Of a stretch of 64,000 nucleotides of DNA, positions 39,291 to 52,300 are shown piece after piece; the first letter of the stretch is position 1; every line of letters starts with the position of its first letter. The stretch is from positions 377,392 to 441,391 of the forward strand of contig CAJJDP010000084.1 of NCBI GenBank assembly GCA_905182995.1. Direction: 5' to 3'. Source of the stretch: Paramecium octaurelia (lineage: Eukaryota; Ciliophora; Oligohymenophorea; Peniculida; Parameciidae). The position numbers were made by a program, and so were the translations under genes. The notes beneath the pieces were generated by a model, which saw nothing but the letters and a program-made list of their open reading frames with translations, did no database searches and was not told the origin of the DNA.

Positions 39291-40517
39291 ATGAAATAAA
39301 TAATAACAATTTAAGTGGGATAAAGTGGAAATCAGATAGGGAATGCGATATGGAATCAAATGATAGACGATTGCGGTGAGAATTTGGATTAAAAGTTTTT
39401 TCGGAAAGGGATTCCAAGAGCAATACTTGTAGATAGTGAGGAGAATACGCTGGATAAGATTAGAGGAGATAAGAATTCCTCATATTACGATCCAAATAAT
39501 TTTGTAAGTGGAAAGAGTAGTAAATGCTTGACATTTGCTAGTGGTTATTACGGTTCGAATGATTTATTTGATGAGATTGTGGAAAAGGTAAGGAAAGAGT
39601 AAGAGTAATGCGATGGAATTTAAGCAGTGTAATTAGTTCATTCAATTACTGGTGGAACCGGATCTGGAATTGGAGCAAAATTAGTATATTATACAAGTGA
39701 TCATTTTTTTGATTGCTCCAAAATCAACATTTCTATTTACCCATCAAAGTATGAAAATAGTGTGATATATCCCTATAATTGTCTACTTGGTTTAATGCAT
39801 CTAAATTACAATTACAATATGGGATTCTACTTTGATAATGATGCCTTACAATAAATGACAGAGAATATGTTCATCTACGATCAAAATTATGAAACGTACA
39901 ATCAATTATTAGCTTTTGCTATGGATGGGATCTACAAATCGTTTCGTCACAATTGCTACTCCAATACAAACTTTTATAAGATCTAAACCAACATCACTCC
40001 TTTTCCTAAATTGCATTGCTACACTGTGTCACTAGCTCCTCTATTTTCGTATATCAATTCACCAACTCTACTGCAAATGAGTAAAGAGATCTACTCTAAA
40101 CGAAACCAAACATTCTCGATGTCCATGTCTTAGGGTCTGTTTTTAGCTCAATAAATCATGATCTATGGGGATGCTGACATATTTTCAGTCCAGTAAGAAT
40201 TCAAGTAGACCATAAGTTCGGATGATATACAATTCGTTAAGTGGATTGCTGATCCTATCACCTACAGCATTTGTCCTGCTAAACAGAAATAATGCAATCC
40301 AATGGCTTTTTCAATCAATCATCATACTGCTATGGGGAATAAACTTAATTTATTGAAACAACAATACAGGACTCTTTTCCAAAAGCGAGCATTTTTGCAC
40401 TTGTTCTTGCAAGAGGGTCTTGATGAAATGGAACTTTAAGAAGCAGAATCTGCATGCGGAGATGTGATTTCAGAGTATTGTTGTTGCAATGATTAAACTG
40501 ATACTACAGATGAATGA
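39291..40517 (+). CDS. Divergent tubulin (408 aa)
   Basis: Single exon. The start MKQIITIQVGQSGNQIGNAI matches the tubulin N terminus (GQxGNQIG, nucleotide-binding loop). ITGGTGSGIGAKL near residue 120 is the tubulin signature loop, one Gly short of the canonical GGGTGSG. Later parts follow the family (MSKEIYSKRNQTFSMSMSQG; FVKWIADPITYSICPAKQK). It is about 40 residues shorter than alpha or beta tubulin. The C terminus, EYCCCNDQTDTTDE, lacks the EEGEF/EEY tail used for polyglutamylation and has three consecutive cysteines. It is clearly not alpha, beta or gamma. Among the divergent tubulins described in Paramecium and other ciliates (delta, epsilon, eta and others) I cannot assign it. A basal-body or axoneme role is likely. 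Confidence 0.9.
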
Positions 40518-40559
40518 TTATATTGTTTTTTTTATTATAATTTTATAAACAAATCGAAT

Positions 40560-41218
40560 ATGTTAACTCCATTCAATAAAGATCTGAATCGCGATCCCAT
40601 CTATTCCCGTATTTGTAATCGAAGTTGGAGTTGCCAAAATAATTTTTTAACTAAGGACGTGAATCCTCATAGTTTGAGATGTAATCATCGCACTCATCAT
40701 AACATTGATCTATTTTAGTATTATTCATCAATCATACCTAAAATGGGTTTCACCATTGGAGTATTAAATTATATCATGGGTTTTGTCGTCATATTTAGCA
40801 CGTTCTCCCCTTCTACATTTTAATTGCACATTCTCCTGCGATTTCTCTTGTTCCTCTTTTACCCTGCTGCTGTGTAAGGGTTGAATTTCTGGTGGTGCGA
40901 TCTACTTATTACTTTATTTTACCTGCACTAGGATGGAGATCTAGTTCCTATTGTTTGTGACATAAGTTTGAAGATTTTGTTATTCTTTCTATTTTATTGA
41001 CTCTGCATCGATGTGCTGTGATGCTACTCCAAGAACTCCACGTATATTTGATGTTCCTAATTAGTCCAATGGCCTTAATTTTTTATCCCATTTTAACCTT
41101 ATTCTTTGTTGATTTTCTTTTTTGTGCCTTCTGTGTTCTTGCTTCCTTCCTTGAAGTCATTATAACAATCCTTACTTATTAACTAAAACCCATTTCACTT
41201 CGGTTGTTCGTTCTTTGA
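40560..41218 (+). CDS. Multi-pass membrane protein, unknown
   Basis: Starts MLTPFNKDLNRDPIYSRI, 42 bp after the tubulin stop. The first frame stops at 40998 unless a 23-nt intron (40944-40966, GTTCCT..ATAAG) is removed, after which the protein runs to 211 aa and gains three more hydrophobic segments (LISPMALIFYPILTLFFVDF and neighbours). In total four to six helices are predicted by eye. RCNHRTHHN near residue 45 looks superficially like a palmitoyltransferase, but there is no DHHC core. The true 3' end may lie further on, since coding-like sequence continues in another frame to about 41290. Confidence 0.55.
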
Positions 41219-41911
41219 CTGCTGTTGGTCTCACTAATTTCATTTTATTAACCATATTGATTTTCCTAAGGATGAGATGAATAAGAGGGTAAGTTTAAGA
41301 CAGAGCTGTCCTTCATTCAAGGTATTAAAATAATTATTATATTCTCATCTACACTTACACCCATAAGTCCAAATACACTAAAATATTTTCACCTACCCCC
41401 TTACATCTTCTCATTTTTATATTTAATAAGTTATCATTATTTTTATAATTATTTATTTATTATTTTATACCTATCCATCAAACTATTATTATTCAAGTTA
41501 CGCATATTCTAATAGAATATATTTATTTTTCATTTTCCAAATCCCATTTATTTTTGAATTGATTTAATTTATCATTTTATCTTTCTCAAAATTGTCTCTA
41601 CTTCTCCCCAAAATGTTGATGTAAATATTATCATGCTTTTAGAATTCTAATAAATTCTTGTTCTATTTCCCAAATAAGCCGAATTTTTGAGTAAACTTGT
41701 ACAATTCACAATTTAAAGATAGCTATGAGATTTAGAGATAGAATAGACAATTTATTTATTACAAAGCATATTTTGTGAGGAGCATAAGCACAAATAATAT
41801 TCTATTTATATATCACTATTTTCAAATAAGAAATTTATTTACAACATCATTATTTTATTATAAATGAATTTAACGATATAATATATTAATATACGCAAGT
41901 GTTGTAAACAA
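41219..41911. other. Intergenic stretch
   Basis: Apart from a possible extra 3' exon of the membrane-protein gene before 41300, I see no gene in this AT-rich stretch between the membrane-protein gene and the convergent CCT-motif gene. Confidence 0.4.
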
Positions 41912-42824
41912 TCAGAATCTCAATGACTTTTCACTTTTCACAGCTCCAAACTTTTCGTTCAGTAAACTCTTGATTTTAGTATAGTCATTGTAACTCCATG
42001 ATTTTTTGGTGTCCTTCTCATCCAACATCTTCAATGCCTATAGAAATATCAACAAACTTGTATTACTTGTCCCCATGTTACAAATCTACCCTTGACTCTT
42101 AATCTCTCTTCAGCAACCTTTTATCTGATATGATAATGAACTTTCTTTTCGTAAGTTCGATTATGCTTCTTATCTAAATATCGTTTGACTTTTTATTTTC
42201 TTGCCATTTCCTTGAGTGATTCATGATTGGTTGAAGTGCATAATTGTTCCACCCAATCTTCGAACTTTAATGTTTCTTCATCATTAAGGATATCATCGCA
42301 CAATCCTACCTTGATTCTCAACAGATCATCTCCCTTCACATAGTTTGATACAAATTCATCCTACCTTTGAGAAGGTGCGAATCGCAAAACCAATTCACCT
42401 AAATGATTATCGACGTTAGAGGGAGCAGGCAAATTCTTGGGGTATGAATATTTCTTTTGATTTTCACGTTAGAGCATGTCAGCCAATCTTTCCAAATCTC
42501 CCATTGGTTATACGTCTGATTGTTCAGCTGTAATAGATTCCAATTAAGAGCATACTTTTTTTTTGGGATCTTCATCAAGATTGAATTCATCAAAACTAAT
42601 TGGCTTTGGCCTTTTGAAATGTGATAACTACTATGGTGAATACACAGGTAATTGAATCTCCTCTTATAATTCTTCCTCCTAATTCAAAAATATGCATCAA
42701 GTATTACTTATTCATTCTCTGCCATATAATGAGGTTCGCATTAAGTAAAGGAGTTTTCCTTCTCTATCTCTAGCTTCTCATTCTTTTCTTATACTGCATC
42801 ACTTAACACTTTAAGAGTGTTCAT
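41912..42824 (-). CDS. CCT-motif protein (CONSTANS/TOC1-type domain)
   Basis: 284 aa after two 29-nt introns (42679-42707 and 42038-42066). At about residues 197-240 the sequence KVKRYLDKKHNRTYEKK, then VHYHIRQKVAEERLRVKGRF, matches the CCT motif (RxxRVxRYxEKxxxRxFxKKIRYxxRKxxAExRxRxKGRF) known from plant CONSTANS, TOC1 and ZML proteins and found in some protists. The motif carries nuclear-localisation and DNA- or partner-binding activity in plants. The rest is acidic at the N terminus (QEEELQEEIQLPVYSPQQ), and no B-box, GATA or receiver domain is visible. A transcriptional role is inferred. It would be worth asking whether it relates to circadian or cell-cycle control, but nothing in the sequence says so. 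Confidence 0.85.
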
Positions 42825-43180
42825 ACTACGCACAAGATTTTATTTTGGTTTAAAAATCTTTTTATTTATATCCAAATTATCATAAAACCTTAAGTATGGG
42901 CCCTCTCTTGAAGAAAGGATGAGAATTCTCCTTTTTTCATTCGAAACACTTAAAAATGACTATAACCAGTGTGAATTAAGATATCATAAGAATGCAAAAA
43001 TTATGGGTGACTTCGAAAAATAAAGAATACTAACTAATAAGTGATTAATTATATTAAGAATTGATTAATGAATAGGTATAACATTATAACTTATGTGTTT
43101 AGAAATTGTTCACCAAAGGATGGAAATATTTATGGCATTGTGATTGAGGATTGTCTTAATTTTATTATTAATTTTAAATT
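42825..43180. promoter_or_regulatory. Divergent intergenic region
   Basis: 356 bp between the divergent CCT-motif and MORN-repeat genes; AT-rich, with no frame worth reporting. Confidence 0.4.
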
Positions 43181-44387
43181 ATGTATTAAGACGCCAGTTA
43201 CTATTCATAATCGTAGTAGAAATAATCAGTAAAGAATAATTCAATGAAAGTTGCTCGATAATGGTAGATTAATGATTAAAAGGCAGAGAAAAATGGATTA
43301 CACAAAGCAATTTATTGGGTAAAAAGTTAAACAAAGAATGAAGATGGAACTTAAAAATAAGAGAGATGGGTAGCTGACTAAAAATATGTTGGTGATTGGA
43401 ATCAAAACAAAAAGTGTGGCTTTGGTGTATAATATTATGGAAATGGTGATAAATATGAAGGTGGATGGTTTGATAATCAAAGAAATGGATAAGGCACATA
43501 TTGGGTGAGCGAAGGAAAGAATAAGTATAGACATTCAAATTTATGGTTTTAGAATGAGAAGAGAATATACAGGAGATTGGGTGAATGACAAGAAAACAGG
43601 CAAGGGAACTATGTTTTATTAGAATGGAAATAGATATGATGGTGTATGGCAAGATGATAAATCACATGGAGAAGGACGTATGATTTATGCGAATGGCGAT
43701 GTTTACGAAGGCTCATGGTTTAAAGGCTTAAGAAGTGGTTACGGAGTCTTAACTAAAAGAAATGGCGATCATTTTGAGGGCTATTGGGTAAACGATAAGA
43801 GAGTAATAAAAATACATTATCATTATTCAGGAAGGCCAAGGATCTTACTTCTTTGCCACCAAGAATCAAGTATTTGTTGGAGAATGGGTAGATGATATGC
43901 CAAAAACTGGAGTGTATTCTGAAGTAGAGGATCCTTATACAGTGAAAGAGGAAAGAGAGAAGCATTTCATGGATCCTTACGTGCTGCCTGACATTCCTAA
44001 AGTTGAATTATAAGATCCTACCAATGTTCTTAAGGAGTCTATGGAGTTGGCTAGAAAGGAGAGAATCATTTATAGAGCTATTCACATCCCATTAGATGAA
44101 ATGTATTCTAAATAGGAGATGGAAGACTTGGCCTTATAATTTGAGTCTGCCTCCAATCAGGAACATAAAATTACTTTAATTAATAGCAAAGCCATCTTTT
44201 AGAGCATGGGTTTTGATATTGAAGGTAGTTATATGGAGTTATTTTAGAAAAAATACTTTAAAGCTATTTAAAGCATTTGTAAGAGGACAAGTACAATGAA
44301 TTTGAAATAGAGTTGGAAACATTTATGAGATTAGTAGCAATAATACTAGAGAGTTAAGGGTATGAGCAATCAGATATTAATATTTGA
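43181..44387 (+). CDS. MORN-repeat protein (375 aa)
   Basis: Starts MYQDASYYSQSQQKQSVK; introns at 43525-43552 (28 nt), 43803-43830 (28) and 44225-44247 (23) leave 376 codons. About six MORN repeats run from residue 65 to 215, for example YVGDWNQNKKCGFGVQYY, YEGGWFDNQRNGQGTYW, YTGDWVNDKKTGKGTM, YDGVWQDDKSHGEGRMIY and YEGSWFKGLRSGYGVL. The preceding NGLHKAIYWVKS and overall plan resemble MORN3-type proteins. The C-terminal 140 residues are acidic and helical. MORN repeats bind membranes or act as scaffolds, often in cilia and basal bodies. The start at 43181 was preferred to the in-frame ATG at 43244 because the upstream codons are coding-like. Confidence 0.9.
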
Positions 44388-44754
44388 TATAAATTATTAT
44401 TAGTATTAATTAATATAATAAAATTATAAATAGTAGTATTAAGTAATACTATTTTGTTTTTTAGTTTTAAAAACTTAATAGTTGACTTCAGTTTAATTAT
44501 AAATTCACTTTGAATTCAAGTAAACGAAATAAGAAATTCGATAGATGGCAGGCATTTGTAATATATGTTTTCACCTTAAATTGCAGTTCAATAGGATATG
44601 ATTATTTTCCTCAATAAAATTAATAATAATTAGTATCGAATGAAGATGTAGAAGATTCAATTTTCTTTACATATTTCAACTCAACATTATGAATCAGACT
44701 TTTTGGGGATTATCTTTTCTAATTATTGAGTTAATATATAGTATATAATCTAAT
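44388..44754. other. Convergent intergenic stretch
   Basis: 367 bp of AT-rich sequence between the MORN-repeat stop and the LITAF-domain stop; nothing recognised. Confidence 0.4.
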
Positions 44755-45129
44755 TCATCCACACATAAACTGCTTCGTTCCTATAAGTTTCGTGCATTTC
44801 GAACATCTGTGTTTAGCATCCTTACATCCATCTAGAACACATGGCAAGAAGGCTAGGACTGCTGTTATTATGCCTACTATCAAAATGAACATCATTAGAT
44901 AACTACACCTACCCATCTCGAATTAAATATAGGTTTCAACAACTTCATTACATTTTGTACACAGTAATTTCTCTTTATTTCTTGATTATGGCACCTTTGG
45001 ACAATCGACATCCAGTTCAATCACTTTATTTTGAATAGATAGTTCTACTTAGTTTGATTATATTATTTAATAGGTTCCTTAAGATTGACCACTTCTAGTT
45101 GGTTAATTTTATTGATCAGAATCAATCAT
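44755..45129 (-). CDS. LITAF-domain membrane protein (124 aa)
   Basis: Single exon starting MIDSDQQNQPTRSG. The C-terminal half has the LITAF/LPS-induced TNF factor-like zinc ribbon: LLCTKCNEVVETYI, a hydrophobic stretch MFILIVGIITAVLAFLPCVL, then HRCSKCTKLIGTKQ. This gives CxxC and HxCxxC knuckles flanking a membrane-dipping helix, exactly the family order. Members are monotopic proteins on the cytosolic face of endosomes and lysosomes, where they bind zinc. The N terminus is Gln-rich and lacks the usual PPxY motif. Confidence 0.9.
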
Positions 45130-46363
45130 TAGATTGGAAATTATTTATTTAAATATAAAATTATGGTATCAATCCAGATAATCTACAACTCATAATATTA
45201 GCAATACATATTTATCATGATATTTTATTATTTATAATAACATTAAGGCGAATGAGGAATAATACATAGAATAAACTTGAATAATGATTTCTAATTCCTC
45301 ACCCGCTTCCTTAAAGATATTTGAATGTGTATCTATAAAATAACCTTTATTATTTGCTAAACATCTAACTATCTCCCACAGCCAGAATAATCATTGCTTT
45401 CTTTTAAAACTTTATTTGATGAGCAGCAAGAACCCATTAATAAACTAATAAATAAAATCATCTTAGGAAAAATTAGTTGAATAATAATGAAGTTTCAAAA
45501 TATACAAAGGAAAGTTTAAAATTAGATTGTAAATTAAATAAAGTAAAATTAACTTATGTGCAAAAAATTACTTTTAATTAGCAGTAAACAATCTGAGAAT
45601 CTATTATTATATTTTAGTGCTACACTTCCTCAAATCAATTTTAGAATAATTATTTAATAGAGGTTTGTTCAAATAATTAGATTATCAATAATTTATAGTT
45701 TACATACATAGATTTAGATTAATTAGCAAATGAAATCCAATGTATTATTCTACTACTAGTAACTTAGGATGGAAATAATATAATGGTATAGAAAATTTAA
45801 AATATGGTCTATCCAAATAAAACTTAATTATAAAATAATAAACAAAAGTGACATAAAAAAAAGGTCTAATCCGATCCCATAAAATTTGGAAGTTTGTAAA
45901 TTTTAATAAATGGATAGTATTATTCCTCAAAACTATTTTTGAATACCTTGTAATTTTATTCCAGAAGTAACCTGATTTAATTGATATGTTAGAAATTCTG
46001 ATGACTATCCTATTTAGAATTGTTCTTTTTGAAAAATTAATCTAATATAAACATCTTCTCCTTTAATTAATAAAATGTCAACTTCGAATCCTAAGGTTAA
46101 TTTTAATTTACAATTATTAATCCAAGCAATATATCATTATTCTAAATTATTGACTTGCAATCATTATTTGGGGTTAAGTATTTTATTAGAAAAAATATTT
46201 ATTGAATTAATGATATGATCTCTTGAAAGCTAATCAGTTTTTCCTTTACATTAATAACAAACATATAGCAAAGATGAATTTTTGTATAATATCCAATGAT
46301 TTATTAAATAGATTGTATTTAAAATTTATTTATTAACTATTCAAATTCATAACATTAAATAAA
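45130..46363. other. Long intergenic stretch
   Basis: 1.2 kb without a supported gene, unusually long for a macronuclear Paramecium chromosome. A plus-strand frame at 46077 (MSTSNPKVNFNLQLL, 47 codons) is the only notable ORF. Its first codons resemble the MSTSTST stretch early in the next gene, so it may be a remnant. Confidence 0.4.
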
Positions 46364-49300
46364 ATGAAAAGTGACATCATAGTAATTTTCGCTTGGATGA
46401 TCATTCCTCAGTACTTACTAATTTATCTTAGGTTTGCTTATTGTGAATGTAATTACTTAATTTCTGCACAAAACAGAAACAGTCTAGTGGAACCCATGTA
46501 AGACATTGAAATTGAATTAGATGAACAAGTAGTTTTAGGCAATTAAAATATTGGGTATGGCATATGGATGAAGTATCAACCTTTTCGAGCCATATTAGGT
46601 ATTAGTATTAATGATTTTACAAAGCAACAGATTATTCATCATAAAATAATGACAACTAGAAATATTTTTTTGTTTATTCACTATAAGACTCTGAATCAAA
46701 AAGTTCTATTTTAATTTTTTATATTGAGATGTCGACTTCAACTTCAACAATAAAGCACTAGATTGAATATTCATTCTAAACCTTAAAATCAAAAATTTCT
46801 GTCAACTTTAATTTTGCAAATTATGAAGGAAAATGGATATTATTTTACTTTTATTTTAATTATTAGTCAAAATCAACAACAATAACTTTTCTCATATTAG
46901 AGTAGAACATAGATCCTAAAGTTCTGACAGTTAACGATGTACCAGCTTTACCAAATATTGTAAAACACACTATTGGAGGAAATTTAATTTTAGATTAAGA
47001 GTAGGGATCTTTGGTTTTGTCATAGTTTTTAGGAAAGATATCACTATTATTTAGCGAAAGGGAAACGAATGTGTTAGAGGATAGTAATAGCTTAAATCAG
47101 TTTCTATAATATTGTAAAATCGAAACTTAATGTAAAGAATACTCATACCAATTAACTTATTAAGATTAAGAGTATAGAGGATTTAGTTTTACAACAGAAA
47201 TAACATCTATTTTAGAATTTCCAATATATAGTATTTAAGGATGGGTCAAAATAAAATAATTGCAAATGAAACATCGCGAAATGGTTATTTTTAGAATTAC
47301 TACTAATAAAGAATATAATGATGATTTTATAATTGGAGATAAGGAATTATACTTAAAATATTAATAAGACTAATAGCCTATCCTTAATGGATTTGAAATT
47401 ACAACCTATTCCTATGCATTCCCAACAAAAAGTGTTTATTAAAGCTCTAATAAAGATATCATAAAAGTTCTTGGATCAGAATATCAATAGTTATTAATAA
47501 ATTGGCATTATATATAATACGAAATTGGAACTATTAATAATGAAAGATCAGCATAATTTTAAATATACTTCCCTTCTTAATAATAAGTTCAAAAATTTGT
47601 TTGGGAATAACCAATACTTCATTTTAGTGGAGTAACATTACGTTGTTATTTAGGAGGTGATAAATATACTTAAGATTATATGAATGGTTATTTTAGTGAT
47701 CTGATATTAAAAACATATTGTACACCTCCACTCATTAGTATCACGCCAAAATGTCATTATTCTTGTCAAACTTGCAATGGCCCTAATTATAATAATTGTT
47801 TAACTTGTCCGCCTTAAAGCAACCGTATTTTACAATCTGAAAAAAATACATGCCCATGCAATATTCATTTTGTCGATATCAAGGATCAATCGATCTGTAA
47901 ATAAGTAAATTCCATTTATCCAAATTTAAAACTTTTAGAAAAGAAAAGATATTGTAATCAGAATGGTTATCTATTTTGCGATCTCAATTCTAAAGTATGT
48001 GCTTAGGGATATTTTTTGTATCACTAAACTTGCCTAGAATGGTATTAAAATAATTTATCTTAGCCCTGGCTACTCTATGGTTAATTCAAGAAATTATATT
48101 AAATGTTCAAATTGTATTTCTAATCCTACTGATTTTTCATCTACGTTAAAATGTACTGAAGATAGAATTTAACAAGAATATACATGTTCCACAAAATAAA
48201 GGTTCTTAAATGAAATAGAAAATTATATAGTTATTATTAATAGCTAAAATAAAATGGAGCTGAAATTGAATGCCAATTTAGATTATTGCTATTATGGCTA
48301 TTTTAAAAATATCGAAAATGAGTGCCTTCCTTGCTAAGAAGGATGCTTCTATTGCGAAAATTATGAGTATTGTATTGATTGTAATATTGGTTATTTTCTG
48401 AATTAAGAATTTCAATGCAAAGTATGTCAAGGCTGTAAAGAATGCTAACTGTAATAAAATTCTGTGATTTGTAATTCATGTCATTTAGGAGCATATTTAA
48501 ATTCTGATGGTATTTGTGCTCCTTGTGGAGAGCATTGCGGAAGTTGTGATAATAACCAAAGATGTCATTATTGTAATAACCCAGAAATGCATTTTTTAGC
48601 AGTAGATGGTTACAATTGCTTACAATGCTAAATTACAAATTGCATCTATTGCTATCACTATTATATTAAGGAAAATAAAATTTATTCTACTTTAGATATC
48701 AACTTTGAATATGATTAGAAATATTATTCTACTTTGAAAATAGGATGCGCTCTTTGCAAAAGAAATTATTATTTTAATTAAATTACCTCGACATGTGAAA
48801 TTATAAGCTTTACAAATGAAGAGATTAATGAAAATGAAATGTGCATTTTTGGTTTAATCACTGATCAGGAAACTAATTATTGTTTAATCAGTTAGAATAA
48901 TTATGGATCTACTTAAAATAAAGATTGCTATAATCTTTATAATTGTGTTGAATGCATATAAAATTATTCACAAGAAAATTCATTTTGTATAGTCTGCGAA
49001 GATGGGTACTACTCATCAATTTTAAGAGGAGAATGTGAAATGTGTGATTATTCTTGCAGAACTTGCATTTAATAAAACAAATTATTTAAAGATTATTGGA
49101 AGTGGAATATCAAAGCTTATTATAAATATGTATTTAACTCTGACAATTAGCATCCTTTTGAGGAACATGCAATATTATAATCTGAAGATGATTTTGAATT
49201 AATCTGCACATCTTGTCCATACGATTATATTTTGTATGAACATTAATGTATTTATGATTGCGATTATGATTGCACAGATTGTCAAATTATAGATGGGGTC

Positions 49301-52300
49301 GCTACATGTATGCAATGCAATAACAATTAGGAAGAAATTAAAATAAGCAAATATGTATAAGAATGTAAAGAATATTTAAATTGCTATTACTAAGCAGTAT
49401 TGACTTAGAATATCTATTGTTCTAAATAGGATTTCGAAACTCAAATAAGAAATAAGAATCAGAATGAATAATAAGAATTTAAGAAAAGCAACATTTACAT
49501 AGAAGATCTATTTTCTCTCGAATATTTGGAGTTATTTTCAATAGATATTATTCGATATTTAGATGATAGCTAAATAAGGGAAGTTGAATTTGAGTTTACT
49601 TTGATTTAAGGTAGTGAGCCTAAATGCATAATTAGATAATATTAAACTTTATAATCAAGAATATTTGATGTTTATAAGTAAATTGTTGCAATTAGTCTAA
49701 AAATAATTGGAAGCACTAATCAAACTACTCTGCAAATGACATCACTTAATATAATAGGATTTACATCAATCATATTTGAAATGATTTAATTTGATTCTTC
49801 GATTATGTTTGATTAAATTAATGCAAATTAAGTTTTAGTGAGAAATTGTGTCATATCTTCTATCAAATAATTTGCAACTAATCCATAAATTTTAAATCTT
49901 AATTTAACTAATTTAGAAATTAGAAATTTAAATATAATAAATTCAACAATTTTTGATTTTGTTACTACAAGTTGTTAAATCTACTTAAATAGAATTTAAA
50001 TTACATATGCTAATTTTCAAAATTCCAGTTTATTTTACTTGTACCCAAAAGTAAATAACATCAAAAGCTCTTTAATAGTAAATGAAGTTTCTGTTTACAA
50101 ATCTTAATTTTATAATTCTTTTCTATTTAAGACAATTGTAGAATCAAATCAAGAATATGGAAGTATTTTGGTTGATAATATTTCGCTTAATAGTGTTAGT
50201 GTTGCTAACGAATCATCTATTTTCTAAGTCATTGGAGCAACTCTCTTTTAAACCTAGAATATAATAATTATTGATAGCTAATTTATCTAGTAATCTTACT
50301 TCTATTAGTCTAATATCATTCAGATCTAAAATATTAAAATAATTGATATCTAATTAATAGATAGTACATTATTTAGTAATAATATCCAAAATGAAATTTC
50401 TGATTTATCCAGATCTGAAGAAGAGAATGTATTTGTTATTTAGTGTAAAATAGAAAACGTATAATATAATCGAGCATAATCATTTTTCTAAATTATTAGG
50501 TTAAGAGAACAATTAAATTTAAATGCAAAAATAGAGTTCTTCTACTTAAAGAATTGCACATATACAAATAACAATTTGCCGAATCAATTATTTTATAATC
50601 AATCAAGCATTTATATCGAATGCTAGCACTGCACGTTTAATAACTTTTAGATTTTAAGAGGGTATGGATTACCTGAAATGTCAGTTATGCATTCTAAAGT
50701 TTTGTAAATTAATACATTCTATTTAATGTAAATGGAGTAGTATTATTTCAAAACTTTGCATCCTTCCTTAGATTGTGCAAATAATTATGCAAAATATTAA
50801 TTGTCTTATTACTTATATTTTGGATTTTTTGAAAATGTAACAATTACCAATTTACACTTGAATTCCAGTATAACATATGATTATCCATTTATTATATTTA
50901 GAGGATTTGATTTGATGGAGAAAACATAAAATTAATAAGTAATTATTAAGGATTCAATCTTTGATTCAAATATGCTGATAATTAAAAGAGCAAACACAGC
51001 AACATCGCTTATATTTATTTAATCAGAATAAAACTCCTCTTTAATTTTTCACAACGTTTCATTCTAAAAAAATCACCTAAATTCTTATTTCTAAGATACA
51101 TCTAAATTATCAGCATCAACATTGTTTCTTTATTTGTAATAAGGAGAAATTCAAATAGGCAATTCAGTCTTTATATCTAATCTTGTTACTAACTCTACTG
51201 ATTCGATTATGTAAATTAAAGCTTCTTCTATTAGTATTGCGAACTCATCTTTTTATAATAATAATATTCTTTCTTTTTCTTAATTGAGCAAAAATTTACT
51301 ATTATTTAATTAAGTAAAAGAATAAGCTATTAAAGCGGCATTTCCTATTAATTCAAAAAGTGGGAATGGAATTTTAATTGCATCCAACATCAATATTAAT
51401 AAAGTAATTGTCTTAAACTCTAAATCTTATTAAGGTGGAGGATTTACTTTTATTACATAGGGTACAAGCACTATAAATATAGAAGATTCATAATTTTCAA
51501 ATTCGTAAGCATCCTTATCAAGTTCTTCCTATTCAGTAGGTGGCTGCATTTATATTGATGCATATCTAGCAACATTGAGATTAATAGTAACTAATACTAG
51601 ATTTGAACAGTGTTATAGTAGAAGAGAAGGAGGAGGGCTTTATATTATACCATCATCTTAGTATAACTTTATTTCAATGAAGAACTTATAAGTTTCTAAT
51701 TGCTTTTCGATATAAAATACATTTCTATCCTATACGATATTTAATTTGGAGAATTTTAAATTCGATATTAATTTAACTGAAATAGACTTTACTGCAACTA
51801 AAATTGGATTTGAGGAATACTTAAAGCAGTTAGAATTCCCAACAGAATTGGAGATTGATTCACTTCGAAGCAACAATCCTATAATTATGATAAAATATGG
51901 GAACATTAATATTGTGAATTGCAACTTTTATTCAATACACATATAAAGCCTAATAAAAATCGAGTAAGCCACCAACGCTGTTTTGGAGAATATTCGTGTA
52001 ATAAATTCTTCTTTTTTTGATGCATCCATGATAAAAATTAGCTTAAAAAATTGTAAATATGCATTCATAATATCTAGCTCTTAGCGGAGAAATCTCACTT
52101 AGGAATTTAACTTTATTAAACATAAGTGAATTTGAAAACTATCAAAATTATTCAGAGAATTCTTGCTCTATGTAAACTTTGGACTTTCCTGAATCATTAA
52201 TTTGCAAACCTAATGCAAAATTGAGTTTGTCTATAAATTTAAATGAATCAGATACTTCTTAGAACAAATTGTAATATCAATGCAATTTGAAGAAGATTTA

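Noticed and set aside
40560-41218. Calling the membrane protein a DHHC palmitoyltransferase
   Set aside because: The cysteine/histidine stretch lacks the DHHC core and the zinc-ligand spacing of that family.
43269-43652. Minus-strand frame of 127 codons
   Set aside because: Antisense shadow of the MORN-repeat gene, whose repeats are unmistakable.
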